From contig NZ_JAAMFN010000003.1 in NCBI RefSeq assembly GCF_013376095.1, positions 62,001-126,000 of the forward strand: DNA of 64,000 nucleotides, in the 5' to 3' direction. The position numbers were made by a program, and so were the translations under genes. This DNA is from Arthrobacter sp. SDTb3-6. GTDB taxonomy: Bacteria > Actinomycetota > Actinomycetes > Actinomycetales > Micrococcaceae. Under the pieces are notes generated by a model, which was not told where the DNA came from, did not search any database, and was given only the letters and a program-made list of their open reading frames with translations. This document shows, piece after piece, positions 19,732 to 29,122 of the stretch (its first letter is position 1; every line of letters starts with the position of its first letter).

Positions 19732-21207
19732 TCAATGGCGGCGGATCAGCGCCATGTCCAGCACCACGGCGGTGCCGCCGCCTTCGCGGGGAATCCATTC
19801 TATGGTGCCACCCAACTCGCTGGTGACCAGGGTGCGCACAATCTGCAGCCCCAGCCCCTCGCCGATCTGGCCCTCGGGGAGCCCGACCCCGTCGTCGGCG
19901 ATGGTCACGGCAAGGGCGTCGTCGCCGGCGTCGTTCTTGTAGCGGCGGGCGGCCAGGGACACTGTGCCTTCACGGTCCTGGAGTCCGTGCTCCACCGCGT
20001 TGGTGACCAGTTCATTGATGACCAGGGCCAGCGGCGTGGCAAAGTCGCTCGGCAGTTCGCCGAAGACGCCCTCCCGCTCGGTGTGGACCCGCTGGGAGGG
20101 TGAGGCGACCTCGGCGGACAGCCGGAACTGGCGGTCGATCAGTTCGTCAAAGTCAACGCTTTGGGCCAGCCCCTGAGAGAGCGTTTCATGCACCAGGGCG
20201 ATGGTGGAGACCCGGCGCATGGCCTGCTCCAGGCCCTGCCGCCCCTCTTCGCTGTGCATGCGCCGGGACTGCATGCGCAGCAGCGCCGCCACGGTCTGCA
20301 GGTTGTTCTTCACCCGGTGGTGAATCTCGCGGATGGTGGCATCCTTGGTGACAAGTTCCTGCTCGCGCCGGCGCAGCTCGGACACGTCACGGCACAACAC
20401 CAGCGCACCAAAGCGTTCCGTGGCGTCGCGCAGCGGTATGGCCCGCAGGGAAAGGCTCACCCCGCGGGACTCGATTTCGGTGCGCCACGGCATGCGCCCG
20501 GTGACCACCAGGGGAAGCGTTTCATCCACCATGCGCCGGTCCTTGAGCAGGCCGGTGGTCACCTCGGCCAGGGAGCGGCCCTCCAGGGACTCGCCGTCGC
20601 CCAGGCGCCGGAACGCGGATACGCCGTTGGGGCTGGCGTACTGGACGATCCCGTCCACATCCAGGCGCAGGACGCCGTCACCCACACGTGGGGCGCCGCG
20701 CCGGGAGCCGGTGGGCGAGGCGAAGTCGGGCCACAGTCCCAGGGTCCCCATTTTCAGCAGGTCGTAGGCGCACTGGCGGTAGGTCAGTTCCAGCCGCGAG
20801 GGCATCCGGGAGCTGGAGAGGTCCATGTGGGTGGTGATGACGGCCAGCGTGCGGCCGTTGCGCACCATCGGAATCGCCTCCACGCGCATGGCCAGGTCGG
20901 CGTTCCAGATGCCGGTTTCACTGGACCGCTCAATGTTTTGGCTCCGCCAGGCCGCGGCGACAAGTGGTTCGAGTTCCGGGCGGATGCCCTCGCCCACGAA
21001 GTCCGTGTGGAACATGGTGTGGCTGGTGGAGGGCCGGACATGTGCCAGGGCAACATAACCCTTGTCCTGGTGCGGGAACCACAGCGCCAGGTCGGCGAAG
21101 GAGAGGTCGGCAATCAGCTGCCAGTCCCCCACCAGCAGGTGCAGCCATTCCGCATCCCCGGGCCCAAAGTCTGCGCCTTCCTTGATCATGTCGGCGAAGA
21201 TGGCCAT
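19732..21207 (-). CDS. pdtaS: PdtaS-like sensor histidine kinase
   Basis: 491 aa soluble kinase. N-terminal GAF-like domain (about 1-150), PAS domain (about 175-285; LDVDGIVQYASPNGVSAFRRLG), then an HWE/HisKA_2 region with the phospho-acceptor His in REIHHRVKNNLQTVAALL (about 298-315) and a C-terminal ATPase domain (NELVTNAVEHG, DDGVGLPEG, GLGLQIVRTLV). No membrane segment, so it senses a cytosolic signal. In mycobacteria PdtaS phosphorylates PdtaR, an RNA-binding ANTAR antiterminator; no ANTAR regulator is encoded in this window. AAGGAG lies 7 nt before the ATG. Confidence 0.9.
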   Translation of the reverse strand: MAIFADMIKEGADFGPGDAEWLHLLVGDWQLIADLSFADLALWFPHQDKGYVALAHVRPSTSHTMFHTDFVGEGIRPELEPLVAAAWRSQNIERSSETGIWNADLAMRVEAIPMVRNGRTLAVITTHMDLSSSRMPSRLELTYRQCAYDLLKMGTLGLWPDFASPTGSRRGAPRVGDGVLRLDVDGIVQYASPNGVSAFRRLGDGESLEGRSLAEVTTGLLKDRRMVDETLPLVVTGRMPWRTEIESRGVSLSLRAIPLRDATERFGALVLCRDVSELRRREQELVTKDATIREIHHRVKNNLQTVAALLRMQSRRMHSEEGRQGLEQAMRRVSTIALVHETLSQGLAQSVDFDELIDRQFRLSAEVASPSQRVHTEREGVFGELPSDFATPLALVINELVTNAVEHGLQDREGTVSLAARRYKNDAGDDALAVTIADDGVGLPEGQIGEGLGLQIVRTLVTSELGGTIEWIPREGGGTAVVLDMALIRRH

Positions 21208-21230
21208 GCACGGCTCCTTACAAATAGTGT

Positions 21231-21269
21231 GGGCGGCGGCCGGTCCCGCTGGGGAACCGACCGCCGCCC
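21231..21269 (-). terminator. Hairpin after the NAD-glutamate dehydrogenase gene
   Basis: GGGCGGCGG (21231-21239) pairs with CCGCCGCCC (21261-21269); after one mismatch the stem continues for four more pairs. It begins 7 nt after the dehydrogenase stop on the minus strand. No U-tract. Confidence 0.5.
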
Positions 21270-21276
21270 GGTTCGG

Positions 21277-24200
21277 CTAGCGCCGGACGATCGAACGCAA
21301 GAGCCTTAATGCTACAGACAACGACGCCATGTCGTCTTGTTCCAGCCCGTTGACCTCCGCGAACATCTTGGTGGCCCGGCCCAGTTGTTCCTTGTTCTGG
21401 GCCTCCCAGCCGGCGATGCGGTCTTCGGTCGGCAGGCCCTCGTCGGTGCTGTGCATGACATTGCGCGTCATGTCGGCGGTGGTGGCGTACAGGTCGTCAC
21501 GCAGTGCGGCGCGGGCCAGCGCCTGCCAGCGGTCGTTGCGCGGCAGCGCCGTAATCCGTTCCAGGAGCGCGTCAATGCCGTAGCGGTTATACAGGCTGTA
21601 GTAGATGCGGGCCACGTCTTCCACGGGCTCGTCAATGTCCCGGCTGACCTTCGCCACGTCCAGCAGCGGAAAGGTCTCGAACAGTTCGGCCCACTGCCGC
21701 CCCAGCCGGTCAGGCATGTTGCACGCCTTCGCCCGGTCATACCAGGACCGGACGCGTTCGGCATCAACCCCCTGGACAAAGCTGGAGAGCCGGCCGCCCA
21801 CCGATGCGACCACGGGCTTGAACTGGCCAATGACCTCCTCGATGCTGCGCTGGCCCGTGCCTTCGTTGACCAGCCAGCGCAGTGCGCGGTCCAGGAGCCG
21901 GCGCATGTCCAGCTGCACGGCGCACCACTGCACGGTGGGGAACGACGGCGGCAGCTCGCGCAGTGCCGCCGTCATGGATGCGAAGTCGAAGATCTCGTGC
22001 AGGGCCACAAAGGCCTTGGCGATGGCCAGCTCATCCGCATTGGACTCCTCCATGGCCCGGAAGGCGAAGGTGATGCCGCCCAGGTTGACCATGTCGTTGG
22101 CGACGACGGTGGCGATGATCTCGCGGCGCAGGGGGTGCGAATCGAGTTCCCCGTCAAAACGGGCGGCCACTTCCTGGGGGAAGTATCGGCGCAGGGTGCG
22201 CTGGAACCAGGGGTCGTCCGCCAGGGTGCTGGCGGACAGCGCGGTAGCCAGCTCCATCTTGGCGTAGGCGGCAAGCACTGCGAGTTCCGGGGAGGTCAGG
22301 CCCTGCCCGCCCTGCAGCCGTTCGTGCAGTTCGTCATTGGTGGGCAGCGCCTCGATGGCACGGTCAAGGTCTCCGTGTTCTTCCATCCAGTCCATGAACC
22401 GCTCATAGCTCGGGCTCCACTCCACCACGCGCTGCCGGTCGTTGAGCAGCAGGACGTTTTGGTCGATGTTGTCCTCGAGGACCAGGTGGCCGATCTCGTC
22501 CGTCATCGACATCAGGAAGCCGGCCCGCTCGGTTGGGTCGATGTTGCCGGCCGCCACCATGCGGTCCACGAAGATCTTGATGTTCACCTCGTGGTCGGAG
22601 CAGTCCACGCCGGCGGAGTTGTCGATGGCATCGGTGTTCAGGATGACCCCGTGCAGGGCGGCCTCGACGCGCCCGTGCTGGGTCATGCCCAGGTTTCCGC
22701 CTTCGCCGATGACCTTGACCCGCAGGTCCTTGCCGTCAACGCGGATGGCGTCGTTGGTTTTGTCCCCCACCTCGACGTGGCTCTCTGTGCTGGCCTTGAT
22801 GTAGGTGCCGATCCCGCCGTTGTAGAGGAGGTCGGCCGGAGCCAGGAGGATGGCACGCAGCAGCTCCGGCGGGCTGAGCTTGACGGTGCCTTCCGGCAGG
22901 CCCAGTGCGGTGCGGACCGCGTCACTGATGGGGATCGACTTCCGCGTCCGCGGGTAGATCCCGCCGCCCTCGCTGATCAGCTCCTTGTTGTAGTCCTGCC
23001 AGGATGAACGGGGCAGGTCATACAGCCGCTGGCGTTCGTCAAAGGCGGCCCCGGGGTCGGGGTTGGGGTCCAGGAAAATGTCCCGGTGGTCAAAGGCGGC
23101 CACCAGCTTGACGTGGCGCGTGCGCAGAAGGCCGTTGCCGAAGACGTCCCCGGACATGTCCCCAATGCCAACTGCCGTGAACTCCTCGCTCTGGGTGTCG
23201 ACGTCGAACTCGCTAAAGTGCCGCTTGACGGACTCCCAGGCACCACGGGCGGTGATGCCCATGGCCTTGTGGTCGTAACCGACGGAGCCGCCGGAGGCGA
23301 AGGCGTCGCCGAGCCAGAAGCCGTACTCGGCGGAGATGGCGTTGGCCGTGTCGGAGAACGACGCCGTGCCCTTGTCCGCGGCCACCACCAGGTAGGTGTC
23401 GTCGGCGTCGTGCCGAACCACGTTTTCCGGCGGGACCACCACCTCGCCGTCCGCCGTCGCCACCAGGTTGTCGGTGACGTCCAGCAGGCCCCGGATGAAG
23501 GTCTTGTAGCTTTCGCGGCCCTCGGCAATCCAGGCGCCGCGGTCGACGGCGGGGTTTGGCAGGGCCTTGGGGAAGAAGCCGCCCTTGGCCCCGGTGGGGA
23601 CAATTACGGCGTTCTTGACGGTTTGGGCCTTCACCAGTCCCAGGACCTCGGTGCGGAAGTCTTCCCGGCGGTCCGACCAACGCAGGCCGCCGCGGGCCAC
23701 CTTGCCAAAGCGCAGGTGCACGCCTTCAACCCGGGGCGAATAGACCCAGATTTCAAACATGGGGCGGGGGAACGGCAGGCCGGCGATCTGCGAAGGGTCC
23801 AGTTTCAGGCTCAGGAATTCCCGGCCCCGGTAGTAGTTGGTGCGCAGGGTGGCGTCGATCAGGTTGGCAATGGTGCGCAGCACCCTGTCGGCGTCCAGTG
23901 TGGGGACGCCGTCCAGCGCCTTGTCGAGGCGGCCATGGACTTCAGCGACACGTCCGGCCCGGCCTGCCTCATCACCGCTGGGGTCAAAACGGGTCTCAAA
24001 AAGCTCCACCAGCGACCGGGTCACGGTCACGTTGTGCAGCAGCGTGTCCGCAATGAAGCCAAAGGAGTTCGTGTTCCCCATCTGGCGCAGGTATTTGGCG
24101 TAGGCACGCAGGATGACGATCTGGCGCCATTGCATGCCTTCAGTCAGTACCAGGCGGTCAAAGAAGTCGGATTCGCTGGCACCCGTTGTGGCGGCACCGA

Positions 24201-26157
24201 ACGCGTCCGTCAGGAGTGCGGCGGTTTCCAGCGGGTCCACGCCGGCGGGGTACTTCAGGCCGAGGTCGTAAAGGAAGAAGTCGCGCTTGTCAGCCGTTTC
24301 AATCTCGAAGGGACGTTCGTCAATGACCTCAATGCCGAGGTTGTGGAAGAACGGCAGGATCTTGCTGAGGCTTTGGGGGTGCGCCATGTACAGCTTGACC
24401 CGGGCATCACCCTGCTGGCCGTCGAGGGCCCCGCCGGGCAGGTAGACGTTCATCCCGGGGGCGCAGGCTTCCGGCGCCCCTCCGGCGTCGATGACCTGCT
24501 TGTACCGGGTGTCAAAGTCCTCGAACCGCTTGATGTCCGCCAGTGCGTCCTCAACTTCAAAGTCCACCCGGTAGCTTGCCGGGAATGCTTCGGACCACTT
24601 GGCGGCCAGATGTTCTGCCGTTTCGAGGGGCTGGGTGTTCCGAAGCACTTCGGTGATGCCCTCGGGCCAGGAACGGGCCGCCATGACCAGCCGCTGTTCC
24701 AGCTCGGCGGACTGGAGATCGGCGGGAATGCGGTAATCCTTGGAAAGGCGGATGCGGAAGAACAGGCGGGCCAGGGCCGACTCGCTCATCCTGGCCTCAA
24801 AGTCGATCGACACGGCCTCGAAGGTGCGGGTGAGCTCGTCCTCAATGCGGCGTCGCACGGCGGTGGTGTAGCGGTCACGGGGGATGAAGATCAGCGCCGA
24901 CATGAAGCGCCCGTAAATGTCCGGACGGAGGAAAAGCCGCGTGCGGCGGCGCTCCTGCAGGCGCAGGATGCCCTCTGCGGTTTCAATGAGCTGGGAGGTT
25001 TCAATCTGGAACAGTTCATCGCGCGGGTACGTTTCCAGGAGGGCGAACAGGTCCTTGCCCGAGTGGGAATCGGGCGGGAAACCAAAGTGCCGCAGCACGG
25101 CGTCGACCTTTTCACGCACCACGGGGATGTTGCGGACCGAGCCGGTGTACACGGCCGAGGCGAACAGGCCGATAAAGCGCTGCTCGCCATTGACGTTGCC
25201 CTGCGAGTCAAAGGACTTGATGCCGATGTAGTCCAGGTACGAGGCCCTGTGCACCGTGGAGCGGGAATTGGCCTTGGTGATGACCAGCACCCGCTTCTCG
25301 CGGGCCTTCCGGCGCCCGGTGGTGGTCAGGTGCTGCACGGTGGGGTGGCTGGAACCGTCGCGGAGCAGTCCGAGCCCGCTGCCCTCACGGTTGACCAGCA
25401 CGTCCTCGCCGTCCTGCTTGACGAGGTCATACTCGCGGTAGCCCAGGAAGGTGAAGTTTCCTGCGTCCATCCAGTGCAGCAGGTCCTCGGCCTCGCGGAT
25501 GTCGGCGAGGTGCTCACCGGCCAGCTCGGTGGCAAGGACTTCGGCCCGGCTCAAAGCCTTTTCACGCATGGCGGGCCAGTCCTCGACTGCGGCGCGGACG
25601 TTGCCCAGGACCTTGGTGAGGCCTTCGACCAGCCGGGCCTTGGCGGCGTCGTCCGTCTTGTCGATTTCAACGGCGATCCAGGACTCAAGGTGCGAGGAAC
25701 TGTCTCCGTCGGTGACGAGGTGGGCGATGCTGGGCATGGTCGCGGTGTCCCCGCTGGCCACCCCGGCATGCGAGGGCACCTTGTGGATGCCGGTCAGCAC
25801 ATGGCTTCCCCTGGCACGGGCGACGACAAACATCGGGTGGGTCACCAGGCGGATGGCCAGCTTTTGATGGACCAGCTCAGCACTGACGGAGTCGACCAGG
25901 AACGGCATGTCGTCCGTCACGATGTACACCACGCCGGCATCACGTTCATCGAGCACCTCGACCTTGACCGTGCCGGGTGCCCGGTCCGCGGCGAGTTCGC
26001 GGTGGGTCAGCGCCCGGGCGGTGAGGGTTGCCGGGTCGTAGGCCGCGGTGTCCTCGGCGGACAGCTGCGCATAGTAGTCGGTGATGAATTGTTGGTCATC
26101 GGCGCCCTGGCGGGCGGGATCCTGCACGGACCCGGTCTTGGGTGAGTTGGACGACAT
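21277..26157 (-). CDS. gdh: NAD-specific glutamate dehydrogenase, large (180-kDa) class
   Basis: 1626 aa, the size of the L_180 class (Streptomyces, Mycobacterium Rv2476c). Converts glutamate to 2-oxoglutarate and ammonia with NAD+. Long N-terminal region with ACT-like regulatory parts (about 1-700). The catalytic core includes ARGGLRWSDRREDFRTEVLG and the TGAKGGFFPK lysine motif (about 815-860), followed by the NAD-binding Rossmann part (GVGDMSGDVFGNG) and a helical C-terminus. ATG start with GGAGG 11 nt upstream. Monocistronic by position. A 1019-codon open frame on the opposite strand is a GC-rich shadow. Confidence 0.95.
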   Translation of the reverse strand: MSSNSPKTGSVQDPARQGADDQQFITDYYAQLSAEDTAAYDPATLTARALTHRELAADRAPGTVKVEVLDERDAGVVYIVTDDMPFLVDSVSAELVHQKLAIRLVTHPMFVVARARGSHVLTGIHKVPSHAGVASGDTATMPSIAHLVTDGDSSSHLESWIAVEIDKTDDAAKARLVEGLTKVLGNVRAAVEDWPAMREKALSRAEVLATELAGEHLADIREAEDLLHWMDAGNFTFLGYREYDLVKQDGEDVLVNREGSGLGLLRDGSSHPTVQHLTTTGRRKAREKRVLVITKANSRSTVHRASYLDYIGIKSFDSQGNVNGEQRFIGLFASAVYTGSVRNIPVVREKVDAVLRHFGFPPDSHSGKDLFALLETYPRDELFQIETSQLIETAEGILRLQERRRTRLFLRPDIYGRFMSALIFIPRDRYTTAVRRRIEDELTRTFEAVSIDFEARMSESALARLFFRIRLSKDYRIPADLQSAELEQRLVMAARSWPEGITEVLRNTQPLETAEHLAAKWSEAFPASYRVDFEVEDALADIKRFEDFDTRYKQVIDAGGAPEACAPGMNVYLPGGALDGQQGDARVKLYMAHPQSLSKILPFFHNLGIEVIDERPFEIETADKRDFFLYDLGLKYPAGVDPLETAALLTDAFGAATTGASESDFFDRLVLTEGMQWRQIVILRAYAKYLRQMGNTNSFGFIADTLLHNVTVTRSLVELFETRFDPSGDEAGRAGRVAEVHGRLDKALDGVPTLDADRVLRTIANLIDATLRTNYYRGREFLSLKLDPSQIAGLPFPRPMFEIWVYSPRVEGVHLRFGKVARGGLRWSDRREDFRTEVLGLVKAQTVKNAVIVPTGAKGGFFPKALPNPAVDRGAWIAEGRESYKTFIRGLLDVTDNLVATADGEVVVPPENVVRHDADDTYLVVAADKGTASFSDTANAISAEYGFWLGDAFASGGSVGYDHKAMGITARGAWESVKRHFSEFDVDTQSEEFTAVGIGDMSGDVFGNGLLRTRHVKLVAAFDHRDIFLDPNPDPGAAFDERQRLYDLPRSSWQDYNKELISEGGGIYPRTRKSIPISDAVRTALGLPEGTVKLSPPELLRAILLAPADLLYNGGIGTYIKASTESHVEVGDKTNDAIRVDGKDLRVKVIGEGGNLGMTQHGRVEAALHGVILNTDAIDNSAGVDCSDHEVNIKIFVDRMVAAGNIDPTERAGFLMSMTDEIGHLVLEDNIDQNVLLLNDRQRVVEWSPSYERFMDWMEEHGDLDRAIEALPTNDELHERLQGGQGLTSPELAVLAAYAKMELATALSASTLADDPWFQRTLRRYFPQEVAARFDGELDSHPLRREIIATVVANDMVNLGGITFAFRAMEESNADELAIAKAFVALHEIFDFASMTAALRELPPSFPTVQWCAVQLDMRRLLDRALRWLVNEGTGQRSIEEVIGQFKPVVASVGGRLSSFVQGVDAERVRSWYDRAKACNMPDRLGRQWAELFETFPLLDVAKVSRDIDEPVEDVARIYYSLYNRYGIDALLERITALPRNDRWQALARAALRDDLYATTADMTRNVMHSTDEGLPTEDRIAGWEAQNKEQLGRATKMFAEVNGLEQDDMASLSVALRLLRSIVRR

Positions 26158-26184
26158 AAAAACAAACGCCTCCGCGAAATAGTA

Positions 26185-26206
26185 AAAGACCGCTTCTTTG
26201 CGGCCT
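26185..26206 (-). terminator. Intrinsic terminator after the CpaE-like gene
   Basis: On the minus strand GGCCGC-AAAGAA-GCGGTC (one G-U pair) is followed by TTTT (plus-strand AAAA at 26185-26188). It lies 10 bp past the stop of the CpaE-like gene and just upstream of the dehydrogenase start. Confidence 0.6.
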
Positions 26207-26216
26207 CACCCCGAGC

Positions 26217-28049
26217 CTAGCCCGGATTCCCGGGCCCTGCTGTGGCGCTTACTACAGCAGTTTCAGGAGTCTGTTGGGCAGGTGCACAACAGATGCCGAG
26301 GATGGCCCGGCGCAGGGGCGACTCCGGTGCAATTTCCATCAGCAGCCGGCCTTCCGTCAGCGCCCGTGCCGGGAGGTCTGCATCCCACGGCAGCGCATGG
26401 CTGATGGCCAGCGCAGGGCCGAACCGCGCCCAGGCGTCCTCAAGTTCCTTGAGCGGCGATCCCCCTGCCGACCTTTTCCGGACCTTGTTCAGCACCACCT
26501 GAACCTCCGCACCGGCACAGGCCTCGGGCAGGGCAGCGAGTGCCCGGACAAGCCGGGGCACGCCGACGGCGTCCGCGCTGCCCACTGCGAAGACGGTGTC
26601 TGCCTGGCCCAGCACGGCGAGCGTTGCCGCGTTGCGCCGGGGCGCCACCGTGTCATAGCTCAGTTCCTCATCGGTTTCCAGGCAAAACCCGCAATCGACC
26701 ACGACGGTGTCCACCAGGGACAGCGCCGCCTGGAGCACGCGTTCAACGGCGGCCGCACGCAGTTCCGGCCACCTGTCGGACCGAGTGAGGCCCGTCAGGA
26801 GTGAAAACGTGCCGCCGGCGCACACCACCTCGGAGCTGATCCGTGCCAGTTCACCCACGGTCAGGAGTCCCTGGTCGGCCACCCGGCAGGCCTGGGCAAA
26901 GGAAGCCGCCTCATCCAGCAGTCCCAGGCTGGCGGCCACGCTGGCCCCATAGCTGTCCGCATCAATCAGCATGACGCGGCGCCCCTGCTCAGCCAGTTCA
27001 GCCGCCATGTTTATGGCGACGAGGGTCCGTCCCGGGGATCCGATGGGACCCCAGACGGCCAGTGTCCTGGGCGGGCCGCCGCCGTGGTCCGGCCCATCCG
27101 CGGGGCCGCCCGGAATGCGGGCTGCGCCCGGTCCCACCCTGCTCCTGCCGTCCCGGTTCCGGAACAGGGTGCTGCCGGCGACCCCTGAAGCCATCCGTGC
27201 CGTCACCTGACGGAGGCCGCCCGCGTCCCTGGCCGGGCGGCCGACTGGCCGGACGCCGTCGGCCAGGCCACGGTTCGCTCTGACTCCGTGCGGGCCACGG
27301 CCCGCACCGTCTCCCTGGGGGCCGCCGGAGCCGCCCCCGGAGGCTCCACCTTCGGCGGCGTCCGGCAACATCCCGTGAAACGGGGCCTGTCCGGAACCGA
27401 ATTCAACACCGATGTTGGCGTCCGCCGGTCCGCCCGGCCCGCCCGGCACCGGGCTGCCGGGAAGGCCTGGTGCCACCCCATCGATGGGCGCCGGCGCGCC
27501 GGACTTTTGTCTGCGGGCGGACTTGCGCCCCCGGACGGCGGCACCGCTGCGCCCCAGTCCCCCGGCGGCGGGCGGGGATTCATCGGGAGGGGTCCGTCCG
27601 GCGTCGTTCCGGGACGGGTCCGGGTGAAGCCCATCGGGGCGGGGGCAGGATTCGTGCTGTGCCGAGAGCGCGAACCCGAGGGATACGGACTGCGGGTGCC
27701 TGCGTGCGCTGACCACGGCCAGGATGGATTCGGTAATTTGTTCCGCCGTGACCCTTCCGGTGACGGGCCACGCGCCGATGCTGCGCAGCCGTGACGCCTC
27801 CGCCGGCGAATCCGCCACGGAGACGACACTGACGCCGACGGCAGTGAGCCGGTCGACCAGGGTGGCGGTCAGGCCGTCGGTTTCCGAGGCCACCACGGCG
27901 ACCTGCGCCAGTCCGCTTTGGCAGGCGGCCAGCAGGCCGGCAAGCTCGGGGCAGCGGCGGACCACGGATACGGGGCCGCGACGGTGTTCGAGGGCGTCAA
28001 TGGCGTTGCCGGCAGTGTCCCCCACCGTCACCACGGTCACCGGGCTCAC
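26217..28049 (-). CDS. CpaE/MinD-like P-loop protein with degenerate nucleotide motif
   Basis: 610 aa. Residues 1-125 look like a receiver-like domain as in CpaE (VVSVADSPAEASRLRSIGA). A Gly/Pro-rich linker fills about 130-290. A ParA/MinD-type domain follows (about 290-570): TLAVWGPIGSPGRTLVAINMAAELA, MLIDADSYGASVAASLGL, VVDCGFCLET, QVVLNKVRKRS. The deviant Walker A reads GPIGSPGRT: the first signature lysine is missing and Arg replaces the P-loop lysine, so ATPase activity is doubtful. CpaE proteins position Flp/Tad pili, but no tad genes are nearby. The start overlaps the SAF-protein stop (GTGA), which implies one operon. Confidence 0.8.
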   Translation of the reverse strand: MSPVTVVTVGDTAGNAIDALEHRRGPVSVVRRCPELAGLLAACQSGLAQVAVVASETDGLTATLVDRLTAVGVSVVSVADSPAEASRLRSIGAWPVTGRVTAEQITESILAVVSARRHPQSVSLGFALSAQHESCPRPDGLHPDPSRNDAGRTPPDESPPAAGGLGRSGAAVRGRKSARRQKSGAPAPIDGVAPGLPGSPVPGGPGGPADANIGVEFGSGQAPFHGMLPDAAEGGASGGGSGGPQGDGAGRGPHGVRANRGLADGVRPVGRPARDAGGLRQVTARMASGVAGSTLFRNRDGRSRVGPGAARIPGGPADGPDHGGGPPRTLAVWGPIGSPGRTLVAINMAAELAEQGRRVMLIDADSYGASVAASLGLLDEAASFAQACRVADQGLLTVGELARISSEVVCAGGTFSLLTGLTRSDRWPELRAAAVERVLQAALSLVDTVVVDCGFCLETDEELSYDTVAPRRNAATLAVLGQADTVFAVGSADAVGVPRLVRALAALPEACAGAEVQVVLNKVRKRSAGGSPLKELEDAWARFGPALAISHALPWDADLPARALTEGRLLMEIAPESPLRRAILGICCAPAQQTPETAVVSATAGPGNPG

Positions 28050-28681
28050 CGGGACCCTCCCGGGTTCCAGACCACCGACACCTTGGCCTTGTTGGCGACG
28101 GCACCGAGGAATTTGGGCATCTGGACGTCGGTCACCAGCACCATCAGCTGGGTGGTTTTCGCCGATCCCAGCGTGGTCGAGGCGTCGGTCAGCGCCGCCA
28201 CCTCGGCACCCGGCAGCATCAGCACCGGCTCACGGTAGCCGTTGCGGTCATCGGGCAGGGCAACCCACACGTCAACGTGCGAGCCTGCCACGACTTGTTT
28301 CGGCAGCGGTTCAGAAACTGTCACCGATGCGGTCTTGCGATCCAGTGCATCGGTTCCGCCGATGCTGCTGGCCGGCACGAGCTCGCCCTTGGGCACCATG
28401 CGTACGGCCACGGGGTGGCCGGGCAGCTCTGCCCCCGGGTCCAGGTACTTGCCTTCGAGATCACCCAGGCGCACCCGCACCACCGCAAAGGAGTCCTCAG
28501 TGATGCCCTGGCCCACCACCAGCCCGTCCTTGGCGACGAATGCCGGCACCGTCCTGTCCGCGCCGCCCACCAGCGCCACCACACCGGCCACGGAGGCCAG
28601 GACCAGCAGGATGCCAACGAATAGCCGCGGGTCCTTCCATGACGGCTTGGCCAGCCTTGGCGCCCTGCCCTGTGAGTCCAT
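28046..28681 (-). CDS. SAF-domain membrane protein, CpaB/RcpC-like
   Basis: 211 aa. One membrane helix (about 16-38, RLFVGILLVLASVAGVVALVG), then an SAF domain (GLVVGQGITEDSFAVVRVRLG to GELVPASSI) and a C-terminal domain as in Flp-pilus assembly protein CpaB. Two in-frame ATGs compete: 28687 and 28681. GGGGGAGGAG lies 2 nt from the first and 8 nt from the second, so I prefer the second. Overlaps the CpaE-like gene by four bases. It is divergent from the small DNA-binding protein gene, with about 200 bp between. Confidence 0.78.
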   Translation of the reverse strand: MDSQGRAPRLAKPSWKDPRLFVGILLVLASVAGVVALVGGADRTVPAFVAKDGLVVGQGITEDSFAVVRVRLGDLEGKYLDPGAELPGHPVAVRMVPKGELVPASSIGGTDALDRKTASVTVSEPLPKQVVAGSHVDVWVALPDDRNGYREPVLMLPGAEVAALTDASTTLGSAKTTQLMVLVTDVQMPKFLGAVANKAKVSVVWNPGGSR

Positions 28682-28885
28682 CCCCATGGCTCCTCCCCCG
28701 ACACCGCCACGCCGTGGCTCCCCCGCCGCGTGGACTGCATTGTTGTCATTTCTACCGTCGTTCGGCCCGCGGTGAAAGCCCTTCCGGGAAAGTTGTGGAT
28801 AAGTTACCGGGGCCCAACCACCACCAAAGACGACAAACGGTGGATAACCGGAACAAAGAGAACCAAATCGGAGGATAATGGAACC

Positions 28886-29122
28886 ATGCCTAGATTCCTG
28901 ACGCTGGCCGACGTAGCCGAAGAACTCCAAATCTCCGCGGCCGCGTGCTATTCACTGGTCCGCAGCGGTGAGCTTCCGGCCTTCCAGATCGGCGGCCGCG
29001 GGCAGTGGCGCGTCGATGCCGCCAAGTTTGACCAGTTCATCGAGGACCGCCATGCCGCCGCCCGCGCCATGCTGGCTGCAGGCAACGTGCCCGAGACGGA
29101 ACCAACCGGCAGTGCCGGCTAA
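28886..29122 (+). CDS. Small BldC/excisionase-type helix-turn-helix protein
   Basis: 78 aa. A single MerR-superfamily winged helix-turn-helix (FLTLADVAEELQISAAACYSL, then SGELPAFQIGGRGQWRVDAAKFDQFI), the domain found in BldC and phage excisionases, with a short Ala-rich tail. ATG with GGAGG 11 nt upstream. BldC proteins bind direct repeats head-to-tail and control development genes. No integrase or att site is near, so a phage role is unlikely. Its stop codon overlaps that of the opposing gene by 4 bp. A decamer direct-repeat array lies about 730 bp downstream, upstream of the LysM gene. Confidence 0.82.
   Translation: MPRFLTLADVAEELQISAAACYSLVRSGELPAFQIGGRGQWRVDAAKFDQFIEDRHAAARAMLAAGNVPETEPTGSAG

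Noticed and set aside
19540-20103. 187-codon plus-strand ORF after whiB1
   Set aside because: Most of it is antisense to pdtaS and the rest is the intergenic gap. No ribosome-binding site and no recognisable domain.
23086-26145. 1019-codon open frame on the plus strand
   Set aside because: It is exactly antisense to the glutamate dehydrogenase coding region. Its composition is typical of a GC-rich shadow, and no domain is recognisable.
28886-29122. Prophage excisionase
   Set aside because: No integrase, attachment repeats or other phage genes are present. The domain is also that of the developmental regulator BldC.
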